From positions 24,495-88,494 of the forward strand of contig LGYU01000019.1 of the NCBI GenBank assembly GCA_001302245.1: DNA of 64,000 nt, written 5' to 3'. The notes under the pieces were generated by a model. The model searched no databases. It was not told the origin of the DNA and saw only the letters and a program-made list of their open reading frames with translations. The position numbers and the translations under genes were made by a program. This stretch comes from Chitinophagaceae bacterium PMP191F. GTDB lineage: Bacteria; Bacteroidota; Bacteroidia; Chitinophagales; Chitinophagaceae. The first letter of the stretch is position 1, and the number at the start of each line of letters is the position of its first letter. Shown here in pieces: positions 52,157 to 61,758 of this stretch.

Positions 52157-53518
52157 TTAATTCGCTTTTCTCAAGCGCCCATACATGAAATCACCGGGGG
52201 CGCTTGTTTTATAGAGTCCTCCCAAGGTAGGTGACGATGGCGTTGTACTGGCAACCCAGTCTGCTTTAAACGGGCCACTTTGCAGCCAGGTTAAAAAGCT
52301 TCCGATCTGGGTTATTCTCGACGTCCAGTTGCCATTGGAAACCGACGCATTATAATTTGACAATGTAATGGTACCATTTGTATAAGTATATGTAAATGAT
52401 GCGTCTGCCAGATAGTGTGTAGAACTGCTCCAGTACCAGATCCTGACCAATGCAGTATTGCTGTTTGATAACCTGAATTCAAGCGTATCAATAAACCTTG
52501 ACGTGCTGGAAAACCTGCTGATTAACGCGTTGAACTCTGTGTTGAAATCAGACGTTACGCCGGTAGGCAGGGTAGCGGAAGCTGTACTGGGATATGCAAT
52601 TCCATAACAGTAGATAGAGTTATATGTTTTGGTAGAACCAAACACATCAGCAAAATCTGTCAGTGGAGTAGGGTTTTGAAGTATGGGATATTCTTTACCA
52701 TTTTCATCAATAGCCACCAGCGTATTGGCATCTTTCATTTTGATGAAGATGATTTTATAACCCAGTATCTGAATGGCGTCGGTAAAATAAGCTCCGTCAA
52801 TAGAATAGCCATAACCTCTTGTGTCTGCAACAATATTATTGTCGGGCTTTTTAGCCTGCACGGTAGACTTTTTGCCTGTCACATCAAACGTAATACCCAC
52901 TTTGATATCGGTACCGCCTACATTCAACAAAAAATAATTGTTGTTATGTGTTACAAAGTAATTGTTGAAACTGGAGATGGCAGTTGTATATGCCCCGTTA
53001 CTATATTGTGTGGCTTCGCTGGCTGAAGCTTTCATCAGGTAAAGATAATTCTGATATTTCTTACCTCTTAAAAGAATGGTATCAGCGCTTGAACGGATGT
53101 ATTCAAATTCAATATCACTTTGCAAACCGTTTGGTGTACTGCCGCCATTTATGCTTCCCTGCGGATCCTGCATAATGGAGATATAATTGTATGTATCAAA
53201 CGAAAGCTGGGTGTTCATTACATACATTATTCTGTAAGTGGAGGTTTTTAAGGTAGCTGCCGAACTGTTGTTCCAGTCAGAGTACATTTGCACCTCACCA
53301 TCTTTGTTAAACTTCATGTAAAACCCAAAACCACTTCCCTGTGCTGAGGTTCGTAAAAATGCTTTCCACCCGTTTGCACCTTCAAGCAACTTGTTTTGAA
53401 GTTCAGCATTGCGCTCCTTCATGCGCTCTTCGGGTAATTTATCAAACACCAGGCTAACATCGTGTTTTACACAACCCGCCAGTGATATGAGTAAAAAGAG
53501 ATATGTTAATTTTTTCAT
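52157..53518 (-). CDS. DUF4302 lipoprotein
   Basis: A 453-residue surface lipoprotein with signal ending SLAGC (Cys16). I assign DUF4302 from the N-terminal VFDKLPEERMKERNAELQ, NGWKAFLRTS, FYMKFNKDGEVQMYSD and the family-typical beta-rich remainder. Proteins of this group are encoded with SusC/SusD pairs and the zinc metallohydrolase lipoprotein just upstream (6 bases), as here; a substrate-handling role at the cell surface is presumed. The C-terminus is rich in Ser, Thr and Asn. Confidence 0.85.
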   Translation of the reverse strand: MKKLTYLFLLISLAGCVKHDVSLVFDKLPEERMKERNAELQNKLLEGANGWKAFLRTSAQGSGFGFYMKFNKDGEVQMYSDWNNSSAATLKTSTYRIMYVMNTQLSFDTYNYISIMQDPQGSINGGSTPNGLQSDIEFEYIRSSADTILLRGKKYQNYLYLMKASASEATQYSNGAYTTAISSFNNYFVTHNNNYFLLNVGGTDIKVGITFDVTGKKSTVQAKKPDNNIVADTRGYGYSIDGAYFTDAIQILGYKIIFIKMKDANTLVAIDENGKEYPILQNPTPLTDFADVFGSTKTYNSIYCYGIAYPSTASATLPTGVTSDFNTEFNALISRFSSTSRFIDTLEFRLSNSNTALVRIWYWSSSTHYLADASFTYTYTNGTITLSNYNASVSNGNWTSRITQIGSFLTWLQSGPFKADWVASTTPSSPTLGGLYKTSAPGDFMYGRLRKAN

Positions 53519-53524
53519 TGTAAG

Positions 53525-54922
53525 TTATTTATAAATGACAGGGCCATAGAAGTAATTGGTAGGCGTTCCATTGACATAGAAACCTGCAAAGCTTCTGTAT
53601 AAAGGATTGACAGATGTAATGGTTGTGGGCAGGTATTCTGCAATAAACTGCCTGTTTACCAGGTAAGGCAATATATATTGCTCAAATGCAGGCTGTACCT
53701 GCGTGTTGGCACCATTGTTATAATTGGTTCCTGTTCCTTCAGGCATGACTTTAGAAAAGGTCATCAGGCCTGTATAAGTGCCCAGCTTGGTTTTAAAGTC
53801 GTAATCGGCAACCAGGTTAGTGTTTGAACTGTTTCTGTAATATGCCCTGAATACCATTGTTGTGTCACTTGGGAAAACGAATTGAATGCTATCAAGTGTT
53901 CTGCTTCCCAAAGAGAACAGCAATGTTTTATAGTTGTTGTAAACAGTATTAAAGGCTGAAGAAGAACCATAGGTTGTATAATGAGCAGCTGCCAGGTTAA
54001 CAGTAATGGTGCTCACTGCGTTGGAAGCCAGCTTGTAAGGAAACCCGGTAGTGATATCAACCGGGTCGCTCACACCATAGAACGTTTTTAAAGTGCTTTG
54101 CACTTCAGCCTGCAATTTGTAAAGATCAACATTGTAATAGTTGAGCAAATACTGGTAAATGATTGATTCTTTTTCTTTCAACCTTGCTTTACCGGTTGCA
54201 TTTGCCTGTGCAACATAGTTGTTATACCATACTGGTCCCTGTACTACAATATGTGCTACCATCTCTGCAAAATCTTCAGTATAAGAAGAACTTGCATAAG
54301 GGGAAATAAAACCCGAAAGACGTACCAGGCTATCAGATTTTCCTGCCCAGTCAGGGTCATAGGCACCTTTGGAAACCAATTCGTATCCCCTTGGAATAGG
54401 AACGGTCTGGTTGAGACAGTGTGTAAATTCGTGGTGTACTGTTCTTATCCTTCTTCTTACATTTTCACCGTCTGCAGCAGAAAAGTTGTTCAGGTCATAA
54501 AGATCTACTCTTCTGGCACTGGTAGCCGAACCAAGTGTAAATGTGTTATCAGTATTATAAGAACCTGAACCGAACAATACCCATTGTTTGGGGAAGTTTA
54601 CTTTTCCAAAAGTCTGCCCGGCAATCTTACCATAAGGATTGATAAAACAGTTGAGCATCGCCAGCATGGAAGGTTGAACCTTGTTCAGCTCAATTGGCGC
54701 TATATTTCTGGGGTAATCCGTTTCATATTGTGAAAAACGGTATTGAACATTGATATTCCATGGTATATTAAAATTTGTATTCAACCACTTGTCTATAGCT
54801 GAATTGGTAGGAGGAATATCAATTGCATAATCGTCCATGGTAATGTCCAGATTCTCATCCGATTTCCTGCAGGAGGCCAGGATAACTGAAAGCGCTGTAT
54901 ATAATAAAAATAGTCGTTTCAT
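53525..54922 (-). CDS. Substrate-import-associated zinc metallohydrolase lipoprotein
   Basis: A 465-residue lipoprotein (VILASC, Cys18). The zincin motif HEFTH at 164-168 (RTVHHEFTHCLNQ) marks a metallohydrolase; a further ligand may come from DFAEMVAHIV downstream, the typical second Glu/His segment of this SusC-linked family. It probably trims or releases peptide bonds on the outer surface before import. It sits 18 bases after the SusD stop and 6 bases before the DUF4302 gene. Confidence 0.88.
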   Translation of the reverse strand: MKRLFLLYTALSVILASCRKSDENLDITMDDYAIDIPPTNSAIDKWLNTNFNIPWNINVQYRFSQYETDYPRNIAPIELNKVQPSMLAMLNCFINPYGKIAGQTFGKVNFPKQWVLFGSGSYNTDNTFTLGSATSARRVDLYDLNNFSAADGENVRRRIRTVHHEFTHCLNQTVPIPRGYELVSKGAYDPDWAGKSDSLVRLSGFISPYASSSYTEDFAEMVAHIVVQGPVWYNNYVAQANATGKARLKEKESIIYQYLLNYYNVDLYKLQAEVQSTLKTFYGVSDPVDITTGFPYKLASNAVSTITVNLAAAHYTTYGSSSAFNTVYNNYKTLLFSLGSRTLDSIQFVFPSDTTMVFRAYYRNSSNTNLVADYDFKTKLGTYTGLMTFSKVMPEGTGTNYNNGANTQVQPAFEQYILPYLVNRQFIAEYLPTTITSVNPLYRSFAGFYVNGTPTNYFYGPVIYK

Positions 54923-54940
54923 GCCTTTAATGTTTTAGGG

Positions 54941-56422
54941 TTATCGGGGATTGGGTTCAAGGTTAGATAAATCCCGGGCAGACTGGGGTATCTGGAACAT
55001 CCTTCTGTTATCGTCTGGCCCCAGCTCTTTATAGGTTGCATCATTATTGGCATCCAGGTAGTCGTGTTTAACAGTGATACGATGTCGCAGGATGTCAAAC
55101 CATCTTAAACCTTCTGTCATAAAAGCACGTCTTTTGAAATCGAGTACGGTAAGAATGATCGCCTCTTTATCATCAGTAACATTGAAAAATGCTTTTGACT
55201 TGGTGGTTGTTACAGCATGAGAAGCTTTGGCGTAACCTGAAATACGGTTGCTGGCCATGAGATCGCAATCGGCAATAGCCTTATCGAGCTGTCCCAATTG
55301 TGCATAAGCTTCGGCCCTGTTCATCAACGCTTCATCAGAAGTTAACAGGGGCAACATGATGTAAGGGTAACCGGTACCGGCAGTAACATTGGTATAATAG
55401 AAATATTCATAGTATTTATACAGCAGGTAGTTACCTGTACCACTTGTCCATCCTCTGTAATAGAAGGTAGCGCCTGCAGGGGTAGGCTTGGTATAATACC
55501 CGGAATATACATTTACCCCCAGTCCGTACCGGCTTCTTCCATAGCTGGAGGAACGCTGGTAAACAGAATAGGTTTCATGTATTAAGAGGTTGAATTTTTT
55601 ATCTCCTTTATTAAACCATTGTTGATAAGCATCGGATGATAAACTGGGCGTTTCGGCAGCTACGTTCCTGATGTTACCGGTAAAGTCACCGCCGGTGAAT
55701 ATCAGGTTGGCATGGTTGATCACTTTTTGCCACTCACCTTTGAATAAATAGAACCTTGCCGCAAAAGCATGCGCTGCAGCAGGGGTAAAGTGATATGCCG
55801 GAACTGCCCATGTGCCCCCGGTTAGTAAAGGAATGCCGGCTTCAATATCTTTTTCTATTTGCGCATATACTGAAGCAACTGTACCACGTGTATATTTTTT
55901 TATTGCCACAGTTTCCGGTTCCATTACGTATGGAATACCAGGTGAATCGTTTGTGCCACCGGGAACATATGCTTTTGCAAAAAAAGTAACCAGCATAAAA
56001 TGTCCGTAGGCGCGGGCCAGTAAAGCTTCACCTTTATAGGGATTGGCAGCAGCGCCAAGTTTGTATTCTTCAATGGAGGCTAAAGCCTGGTTAGCAGCCG
56101 CGATGCCTGTGTATACACCATTCCAGTATTGAATGGGGGTATTGTTGCCGGTAGCAGCCACTTCTTCCCAGTTATACATCTCAGGAAATGGAGTGCTGAC
56201 ATGTGTGTTCGCTACACCAGGTCCTTTATCACAGCTGTTGTCGGAATACATCTCGGCCATTGCCAGGTAGCCATAACCGGGGTAAGCTGTTCCCACCAGT
56301 TGTGCTACTTTTTCAACAGAATTGATCTCGGTTCTGTTGTCGGGTTCCTGCTCTAAGAATTTTTTACAGGAGCTGATCGATATAAGCAGAACGATTAATA
56401 TTAATATCTTTTTATCTCTCAT
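54941..56422 (-). CDS. SusD/RagB-family surface lipoprotein
   Basis: A 493-residue SusD-like protein with signal ending SISSC (Cys19). Helical core segments (YWNGVYTGIAAANQALASIE, GEALLARAYGHFMLVTFFAK) and the C-terminal RRAFMTEGLRWFDILRHR hallmark are seen. It is the partner of the STN-bearing SusC encoded 39 bases upstream and lies between it and the metallohydrolase gene. Confidence 0.92.
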   Translation of the reverse strand: MRDKKILILIVLLISISSCKKFLEQEPDNRTEINSVEKVAQLVGTAYPGYGYLAMAEMYSDNSCDKGPGVANTHVSTPFPEMYNWEEVAATGNNTPIQYWNGVYTGIAAANQALASIEEYKLGAAANPYKGEALLARAYGHFMLVTFFAKAYVPGGTNDSPGIPYVMEPETVAIKKYTRGTVASVYAQIEKDIEAGIPLLTGGTWAVPAYHFTPAAAHAFAARFYLFKGEWQKVINHANLIFTGGDFTGNIRNVAAETPSLSSDAYQQWFNKGDKKFNLLIHETYSVYQRSSSYGRSRYGLGVNVYSGYYTKPTPAGATFYYRGWTSGTGNYLLYKYYEYFYYTNVTAGTGYPYIMLPLLTSDEALMNRAEAYAQLGQLDKAIADCDLMASNRISGYAKASHAVTTTKSKAFFNVTDDKEAIILTVLDFKRRAFMTEGLRWFDILRHRITVKHDYLDANNDATYKELGPDDNRRMFQIPQSARDLSNLEPNPR

Positions 56423-56461
56423 AATTTGATAAATTATAGGTTTGAACCTTGTTAGTTTATG

Positions 56462-59400
56462 TTACAGTCCAACTTTAAGTGAGAAAGTGTATTGCCTGGG
56501 TATAGGCATTGCCACACCACCATTATTAAAGAATTCAGGATCCTGTCCCAATAAACCTTTATCAGAATATAGCAGTGCAATATTGTTTCCTACCAGAGAA
56601 AGCTGCATTGCGTTAAGTCCTAATCGCTGGATTACCCGCTGAGGTACCTGGTATGATACAGAAACGGTCTTCAGCCTGATGAAGTCACCTTTGGCTATCC
56701 TTTGGTCTGAATAGTTATAGGCATTATATGCGTAAACAGGACTTAATGAGCTTCCTGTAGACAATCTTGTGAACTTGTTGGTAGTATACAGATCCAAGAT
56801 GGAAGGCACATTGGTAGTAGCCTCATCTCCGGGCATGATCCACCTGTTTTTCATGATCTTACTCATTGAATACAGATCATCATAGGTTGCGGAGAAGATC
56901 GGTTGGAGTCTGATATAATTTCCCCATGAGTAGGTAACCAATGCAGATAATGAGAAATTCTTGTAGTCAAACCTGTTGAAAAAGCCGCCGGTAAACGTGG
57001 GGTCAGTAGGACCTTCATATTTTAAATAATTTACCGTGTTGCTTTGTAAATAGATATAGTTGTCCTTTATGCCGGCATCGCTGATATAGGTAGGTGACCC
57101 GTTAACAGGACTTAAACCGTCGAACTTAACCGAGAAAAGACCTCTCTGCGCATAACCCTGTAATGCACCACCTTCTGCTCTTACAAGATCCCATATTCTG
57201 GGTGCTACTTCCAATCTTGTGATCCTGTTTTTATTGATCGCAAAATTCATTTGTGTGCGCCATTTGAAAGCGTCAGGCCCACCTGATTTTACCGGAGAGC
57301 CACTGATAGTAAACTCAAAACCGCGGGCATCCATTTTGCCATTATTGGCAGTTTTGGAGCTTTCACCACCAATACCTGATGTTTGAATAGTACTGATCAA
57401 CGCAAAAATGTTTCGTTTGTACCAGTCTACTGTAACATTGATATTGTTATTAAATAAACCCAGGTCAGCCCCGATGTTCAACTCCTTTGTCTTTTCCCAG
57501 GTCAGTTCAGTATTTGCCAGGGAAGAAATATAGGTTAGTGCTTCTTTCTCAGTTTCATAAGGTCTGTATGACATCCGGTTGTAAAATACCGCTGCCGTAT
57601 TATTAGCATTCCCAATGTTTCCAACCAGGCCGTAAGTAAGTCTCAGTCTTGCTGCTGATAACACCTTATTGGGTCTGAAAAATTTCTCATTGTCCAAATC
57701 CCAGGCTGCAGATACGTTCCAGGTTGGCAACCATCTTGCCTGGTTGGATTTTCCCATTTTGTTGGAACCATCCATGCGGGAGGTAAAGTTGAAACTATAC
57801 CTGTTGTCATAATTATAAGCACCCCTGAACATATATGCCAGGAATCGGTCATAGTTCTTTCCCATGCCAAAATAAGCAGCACCACCTTCCGTTAATTTTT
57901 TGAAATAGCGGTAATTGGTATTTACCAGCCCGCCATTTTCGTAATTATAACCAACACCGTCAAAATTATAGTTCTGGCGGTCTGTGGAACGAACTTCGGC
58001 AGATGCAAACAAGTTGAATTTATGATTGCCAAGCGTTTTGTCGTATTCCAGGTTATTACGGAAATAATAGTTGCTGATTTTATTTTCATTGACATTAAAG
58101 AAACCCCCATCAGGTAGTATTACCACAGGCAGGTCATTATTGTCGGGGTCATTATAGAGGTTGGTGTTATCGTCAATTACACCGGTATTGGTATATGCCC
58201 TGAAGGCAGATGCCATATTGGATTTGGTCTGAATATAATGCTGCCTGGTTGTTTGTGCAAAACGATACGCACCATCCACTGAATATTGCAGCTCTGGTAA
58301 TATCTTATATTTTATTCCTCCCTGTATTTTGATATCCAGCATTTGCAGTTTTAAGTAATTATTCTGCAGCTCATTCAGAATGTTAAAGGGCGCCCAGTTC
58401 ATTACAAAAAATTCCTGGTTACCGTTTTGATCATACGGCGTAATGAGCCTGCTGGTATTTAAAGAATAGGAGTAGGGGTTAATATCGAATGACCTGGAGT
58501 AAGAACCATATACAGGATCGGACTGGCGTGTTAATGTACCGGGAGCTTTCTGATCTCTTACCGAAGCGTTTGCCAGTAATTCCACCGTTAGCTTTTTATT
58601 GATCTTGATAGTAGATCTTGCATTACCGGTATACCTGCTTACCTGATCGCCGGGAGTTTGCCCGTTATCATGCATAAAGCTGCTGGAGAAATAGTTCTGA
58701 AACTTATCAGTTCCGGAAGTTATGCTGATAGAATGCTCCTGCAGCATGGAGTTTTTAAAGAGCACATTAAACCAGTCAGTATTTGCTTTGGCATAGCGTT
58801 GTAAAAAATTGTTACGGCTGGCAAGGTTCTGATCATTGTTTAATGCCCAGGTATCTGTAGGTTCATCATAATCGTACATCTGGTTGTATAGCTTATGAAA
58901 AATACCACCGTTCTTGGGTGTGGCAACGCCGGCTGGTCTTAAATAACCTTTATTTTCCATTTCGATCATTACAGACATCTGGTCTGCAGAGCTCATAATG
59001 TCAAACTGGCTATAGCTGGGTTTTAGATAAGTAGTGAAATTGCCGCTGTAGTTGATGTTTGCTTTACCCTGGGTGTTCCTGCCTTTTTTGGTGGTAACAA
59101 CGATTACACCGTTCATAGCTCTTGCACCGTACAATGCAGTGGCAGCAGCATCCTTTAAGATCGTGAACGACTCAATGTCATCAGGGCTTAAACCTGCTAC
59201 AGAAGATCCGATAAGCGTGTTGGCATCTCCTGTTGAAAGTGCTTCGTTTGAAATGTTCACAATGTCTTCCAGGATAATTCCATCAACCACCCACAGTGGT
59301 TTATTATCTCCTGACAGTGAGGTGGCACCTCTTACCCTTATTTTAGGCGCAGCACCAAAAGTTCCCGAAACGTTCTGAACTGATACGCCGGCAACCTGTC

Positions 59401-60178
59401 CTTCCAGCATCCTGGAAACATCAGGCACCCCATTACGCTGTGCGTCTTTGGCGTTCAGTTTGGTGGTAGCACCGGTGAACAGTTTTCTGTCGAGGCTTTG
59501 ATAACCGGTTACCACTACATCGGCCAGTTTATTCTCTGCCTGCTGCAGCTCGATAGTAAGCGTTTCGTTGGCAGAACCTAATTTCACCTCTTTACTTACA
59601 TAGCCTACTGCACTGAATACCAGGATTGATTTTTCATTTACTGCCTTCAGTTCAAACTTACCATCTTTATTGGTGGTGGTACCGATAGTAGTGCCCTTAA
59701 TAACCACTGAGACTTCCTGCAGTGGCTGGCCCTCGGTATTTTTTACCACACCCGTTACCCCAATGGTAATAGTCTGAATAATGACTTCCTGCTGTACCGG
59801 CGTTTCTACATTTACCGGCGCAGACCTTATCACCACACTACTATCAATGATGGAATAAGACAGCGATTTACCAGACAGCGTAAGTTTTAGTGCCTGATCA
59901 AGCGGTGTATTTTTCACCGTAATATTCACGTTCCCTGCCTGTTGCAACATGGTGGTGTTGTACACAAACTGAAATCCGGTTTGGCGCCGCATTTCCTGGA
60001 ATGCTTTTTCGATCGGTGCATTTTTAAGTCTCATGGTAACATTCTGAGACCAGCCTGATGCCGATACCTGGAGCGTGGCAACAGTAGTAAATAAAAACAC
60101 AAGTTTCATAAGCCGTAAGTGTTGGTACGGGAAACGTCGTAGAAAGGGAAAGACGCTCCCATAAGCAGTTAATTTCAT
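56462..60178 (-). CDS. SusC-family TonB-dependent transducer with STN domain
   Basis: A 1238-residue receptor-transducer. After a long N-terminus (signal core LVFLFTTVATLQVSASGWSQ at about 26-45) there is an STN domain (about 48-108: MRLKNAPIEKAFQEMRRQTG, FQFVYN, TPLDQALKLTLSGKSLSY). It is followed by a carboxypeptidase-like domain (about 136-215), plug (about 225-370: MLEGQVAGVSVQNVSGTFG, RVRGATS, ESFTILKDAAATALYG) and a barrel ending FSLKVGL. STN domains contact a FecR anti-sigma, so this receptor reports substrate to the ECF sigma factor encoded upstream. Confidence 0.95.
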   Translation of the reverse strand: MKLTAYGSVFPFLRRFPYQHLRLMKLVFLFTTVATLQVSASGWSQNVTMRLKNAPIEKAFQEMRRQTGFQFVYNTTMLQQAGNVNITVKNTPLDQALKLTLSGKSLSYSIIDSSVVIRSAPVNVETPVQQEVIIQTITIGVTGVVKNTEGQPLQEVSVVIKGTTIGTTTNKDGKFELKAVNEKSILVFSAVGYVSKEVKLGSANETLTIELQQAENKLADVVVTGYQSLDRKLFTGATTKLNAKDAQRNGVPDVSRMLEGQVAGVSVQNVSGTFGAAPKIRVRGATSLSGDNKPLWVVDGIILEDIVNISNEALSTGDANTLIGSSVAGLSPDDIESFTILKDAAATALYGARAMNGVIVVTTKKGRNTQGKANINYSGNFTTYLKPSYSQFDIMSSADQMSVMIEMENKGYLRPAGVATPKNGGIFHKLYNQMYDYDEPTDTWALNNDQNLASRNNFLQRYAKANTDWFNVLFKNSMLQEHSISITSGTDKFQNYFSSSFMHDNGQTPGDQVSRYTGNARSTIKINKKLTVELLANASVRDQKAPGTLTRQSDPVYGSYSRSFDINPYSYSLNTSRLITPYDQNGNQEFFVMNWAPFNILNELQNNYLKLQMLDIKIQGGIKYKILPELQYSVDGAYRFAQTTRQHYIQTKSNMASAFRAYTNTGVIDDNTNLYNDPDNNDLPVVILPDGGFFNVNENKISNYYFRNNLEYDKTLGNHKFNLFASAEVRSTDRQNYNFDGVGYNYENGGLVNTNYRYFKKLTEGGAAYFGMGKNYDRFLAYMFRGAYNYDNRYSFNFTSRMDGSNKMGKSNQARWLPTWNVSAAWDLDNEKFFRPNKVLSAARLRLTYGLVGNIGNANNTAAVFYNRMSYRPYETEKEALTYISSLANTELTWEKTKELNIGADLGLFNNNINVTVDWYKRNIFALISTIQTSGIGGESSKTANNGKMDARGFEFTISGSPVKSGGPDAFKWRTQMNFAINKNRITRLEVAPRIWDLVRAEGGALQGYAQRGLFSVKFDGLSPVNGSPTYISDAGIKDNYIYLQSNTVNYLKYEGPTDPTFTGGFFNRFDYKNFSLSALVTYSWGNYIRLQPIFSATYDDLYSMSKIMKNRWIMPGDEATTNVPSILDLYTTNKFTRLSTGSSLSPVYAYNAYNYSDQRIAKGDFIRLKTVSVSYQVPQRVIQRLGLNAMQLSLVGNNIALLYSDKGLLGQDPEFFNNGGVAMPIPRQYTFSLKVGL

Positions 60179-60241
60179 ACTTTAGAGTGCTGGGTTTAGC
60201 TTTTTGTAAATGTTCAAGTCAACTGGTTGAGCCCACGATCC

Positions 60242-60274
60242 GGCCAGTAATGTGTCACCATTACTGGCCTTTTT
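60242..60274 (+). terminator. Perfect plus-strand terminator between fecR and susC
   Basis: ggccagtaatg / cattactggcc (11 bp, loop tgtcac) is followed by TTTTT on the plus strand, opposite to the flanking genes. On the minus strand it is preceded by A5 and not followed by T, so it would not stop fecR-susC read-through. Confidence 0.6.
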
Positions 60275-60342
60275 CGATAGATGCTGTTGGTTTTGTAAAT
60301 GCTTTCTATCCGCTTGTTGCTTCCATATCAGTACTGTTTTGG

Positions 60343-61527
60343 TTAATAGTGAACAATAATTGTATTTCCTTCCATTGTAAAACGTACAGTTCCTGTCATT
60401 TCAAGAAGCTGTAGCAGTTTGCTTAACTTGTCTGTGCGGGATACTGTACAGGTAAACCTGAGTTTATTTACCTCGCCCACATATTGCACATCAACATTGT
60501 ACCATCTTGATACCTGGCGCATGATCTGTTTAATGTCGGCGCCATTGAAATAAGTACGCCCATTTTTCCATGCTGTTTCCTCATCTATATCCGCATCTTC
60601 CACCAGTATGTCAGATGTTTGGTTGTTGATAACGGCATGCTGGCCCGGAACCAGTGTTCTGGCCGGCTGACCGGGAGATAATATACGCACCGATCCTTTT
60701 ACCAATGTGGTGATGGTAACCAATTCATCATCATATCCCATCACATTGAACTGTGTGCCTAATACCTGTATCGTTTTGTTCCTGATCTTTACTTCAAAAG
60801 GATGCTGCTTGTCTTCCGCTACTTCAAAAAATGCTTCACCTTCCAGTTCTACTTCTCTTTTAGCACCGGTGAATGTTGTGGGAAAACGGATCATTGAGGC
60901 GGCATTCAGCCATAACTTTGTGCCGTCTGAAAGTGTAATATTAAATTCTCCACCCCGTGGAGTTGTAATGCGGTTGTATGCTATTGCTGCGGTATTGTCA
61001 TTTTGCTGATGATAGGTAAGTTTACCATTGGTGATCGCTACCTGCGACTGTCCCTGCGTGCCGATTATCCTGTCGCCATTACTGGCCAGCTCCACTGTAG
61101 AATTATCATCCAGTGTCAGGATCGCGGTATTGCGGCCGGGTTCTTTTTCAGGCAGTTGCTGACTGACGCCTGCAGAATGATGCTGCAACGGCTGGTGTCT
61201 GAGCATAAAATATGCACCGGTAAGGGAGCATACAAAAAGTACAGCGGCTGCACCGATCCATTTCCGGTGCCTGGTAAAAAAGCTGACGTTGATAACCTTT
61301 GCAGGTTTATCGGCTGCCATAATCTTTGCAAAAGATGCATCATCCTGCATCTCTCCTTTATATATAGCAGCATTTGCTTCCTGCTCAGCTATCAGCCGGG
61401 CAACCTGTTCTTCAAACTGCTCCCGTTGCGAACCTGTTAAAAGTTGATCCAACTCTTCCTGTTCTTCTGTACTAAGCTCGCCTTTGCTAAACTGCTTTAA
61501 TAAATATTCAATTCGTAACTGATCCAT
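60343..61527 (-). CDS. FecR-family anti-sigma factor
   Basis: A 394-residue transmembrane anti-sigma. The N-terminal cytoplasmic part (1-88; QFSKGELSTEEQEELDQLL) binds the sigma factor, a single span is at about 90-109, and the periplasmic FecR domain (about 165-300: TPRGGEFNITLSDGTKLWLN, VELEGEAFFEVAEDKQHPFE) is followed by a DUF4974-type end (VQYVGEVNKLRFTCTVSRTD). It lies between the sigma gene and the STN-receptor gene, the standard order. A 230-base spacer with poly-T runs separates it from the sigma gene. Confidence 0.95.
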   Translation of the reverse strand: MDQLRIEYLLKQFSKGELSTEEQEELDQLLTGSQREQFEEQVARLIAEQEANAAIYKGEMQDDASFAKIMAADKPAKVINVSFFTRHRKWIGAAAVLFVCSLTGAYFMLRHQPLQHHSAGVSQQLPEKEPGRNTAILTLDDNSTVELASNGDRIIGTQGQSQVAITNGKLTYHQQNDNTAAIAYNRITTPRGGEFNITLSDGTKLWLNAASMIRFPTTFTGAKREVELEGEAFFEVAEDKQHPFEVKIRNKTIQVLGTQFNVMGYDDELVTITTLVKGSVRILSPGQPARTLVPGQHAVINNQTSDILVEDADIDEETAWKNGRTYFNGADIKQIMRQVSRWYNVDVQYVGEVNKLRFTCTVSRTDKLSKLLQLLEMTGTVRFTMEGNTIIVHY

Positions 61528-61758
61528 CGGATGGTTTTTTAATTGTAATCAGGTCATGATTCGATAAAAACACATGGCAAATCGCAACCGTCCTGATAAA
61601 AGACTGCACTCGCATAAAAACGTCACGTTTTTTTTCAGATTTTTTTAGCATAGCTATTCATGCGGTAACTGAGAGTGTCGCGAAAGTTTACCAATCCTGT
61701 CTGGCCACGAGGATGTTAAGTGCTTTTTGTGAGGCAAGTGGGCTGATGGCTGCCCGGG
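61528..61758. other. Spacer between sigma factor and fecR genes
   Basis: This spacer has no ORF. On the minus strand it contains A-rich runs (near 61625-61650) and a GTGACGTTTTTATGCGAGTG stretch close to fecR that may be the promoter used by the ECF sigma factor. A CCGGG/CCCGG hairpin overlaps the end of the sigma gene. Confidence 0.4.
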
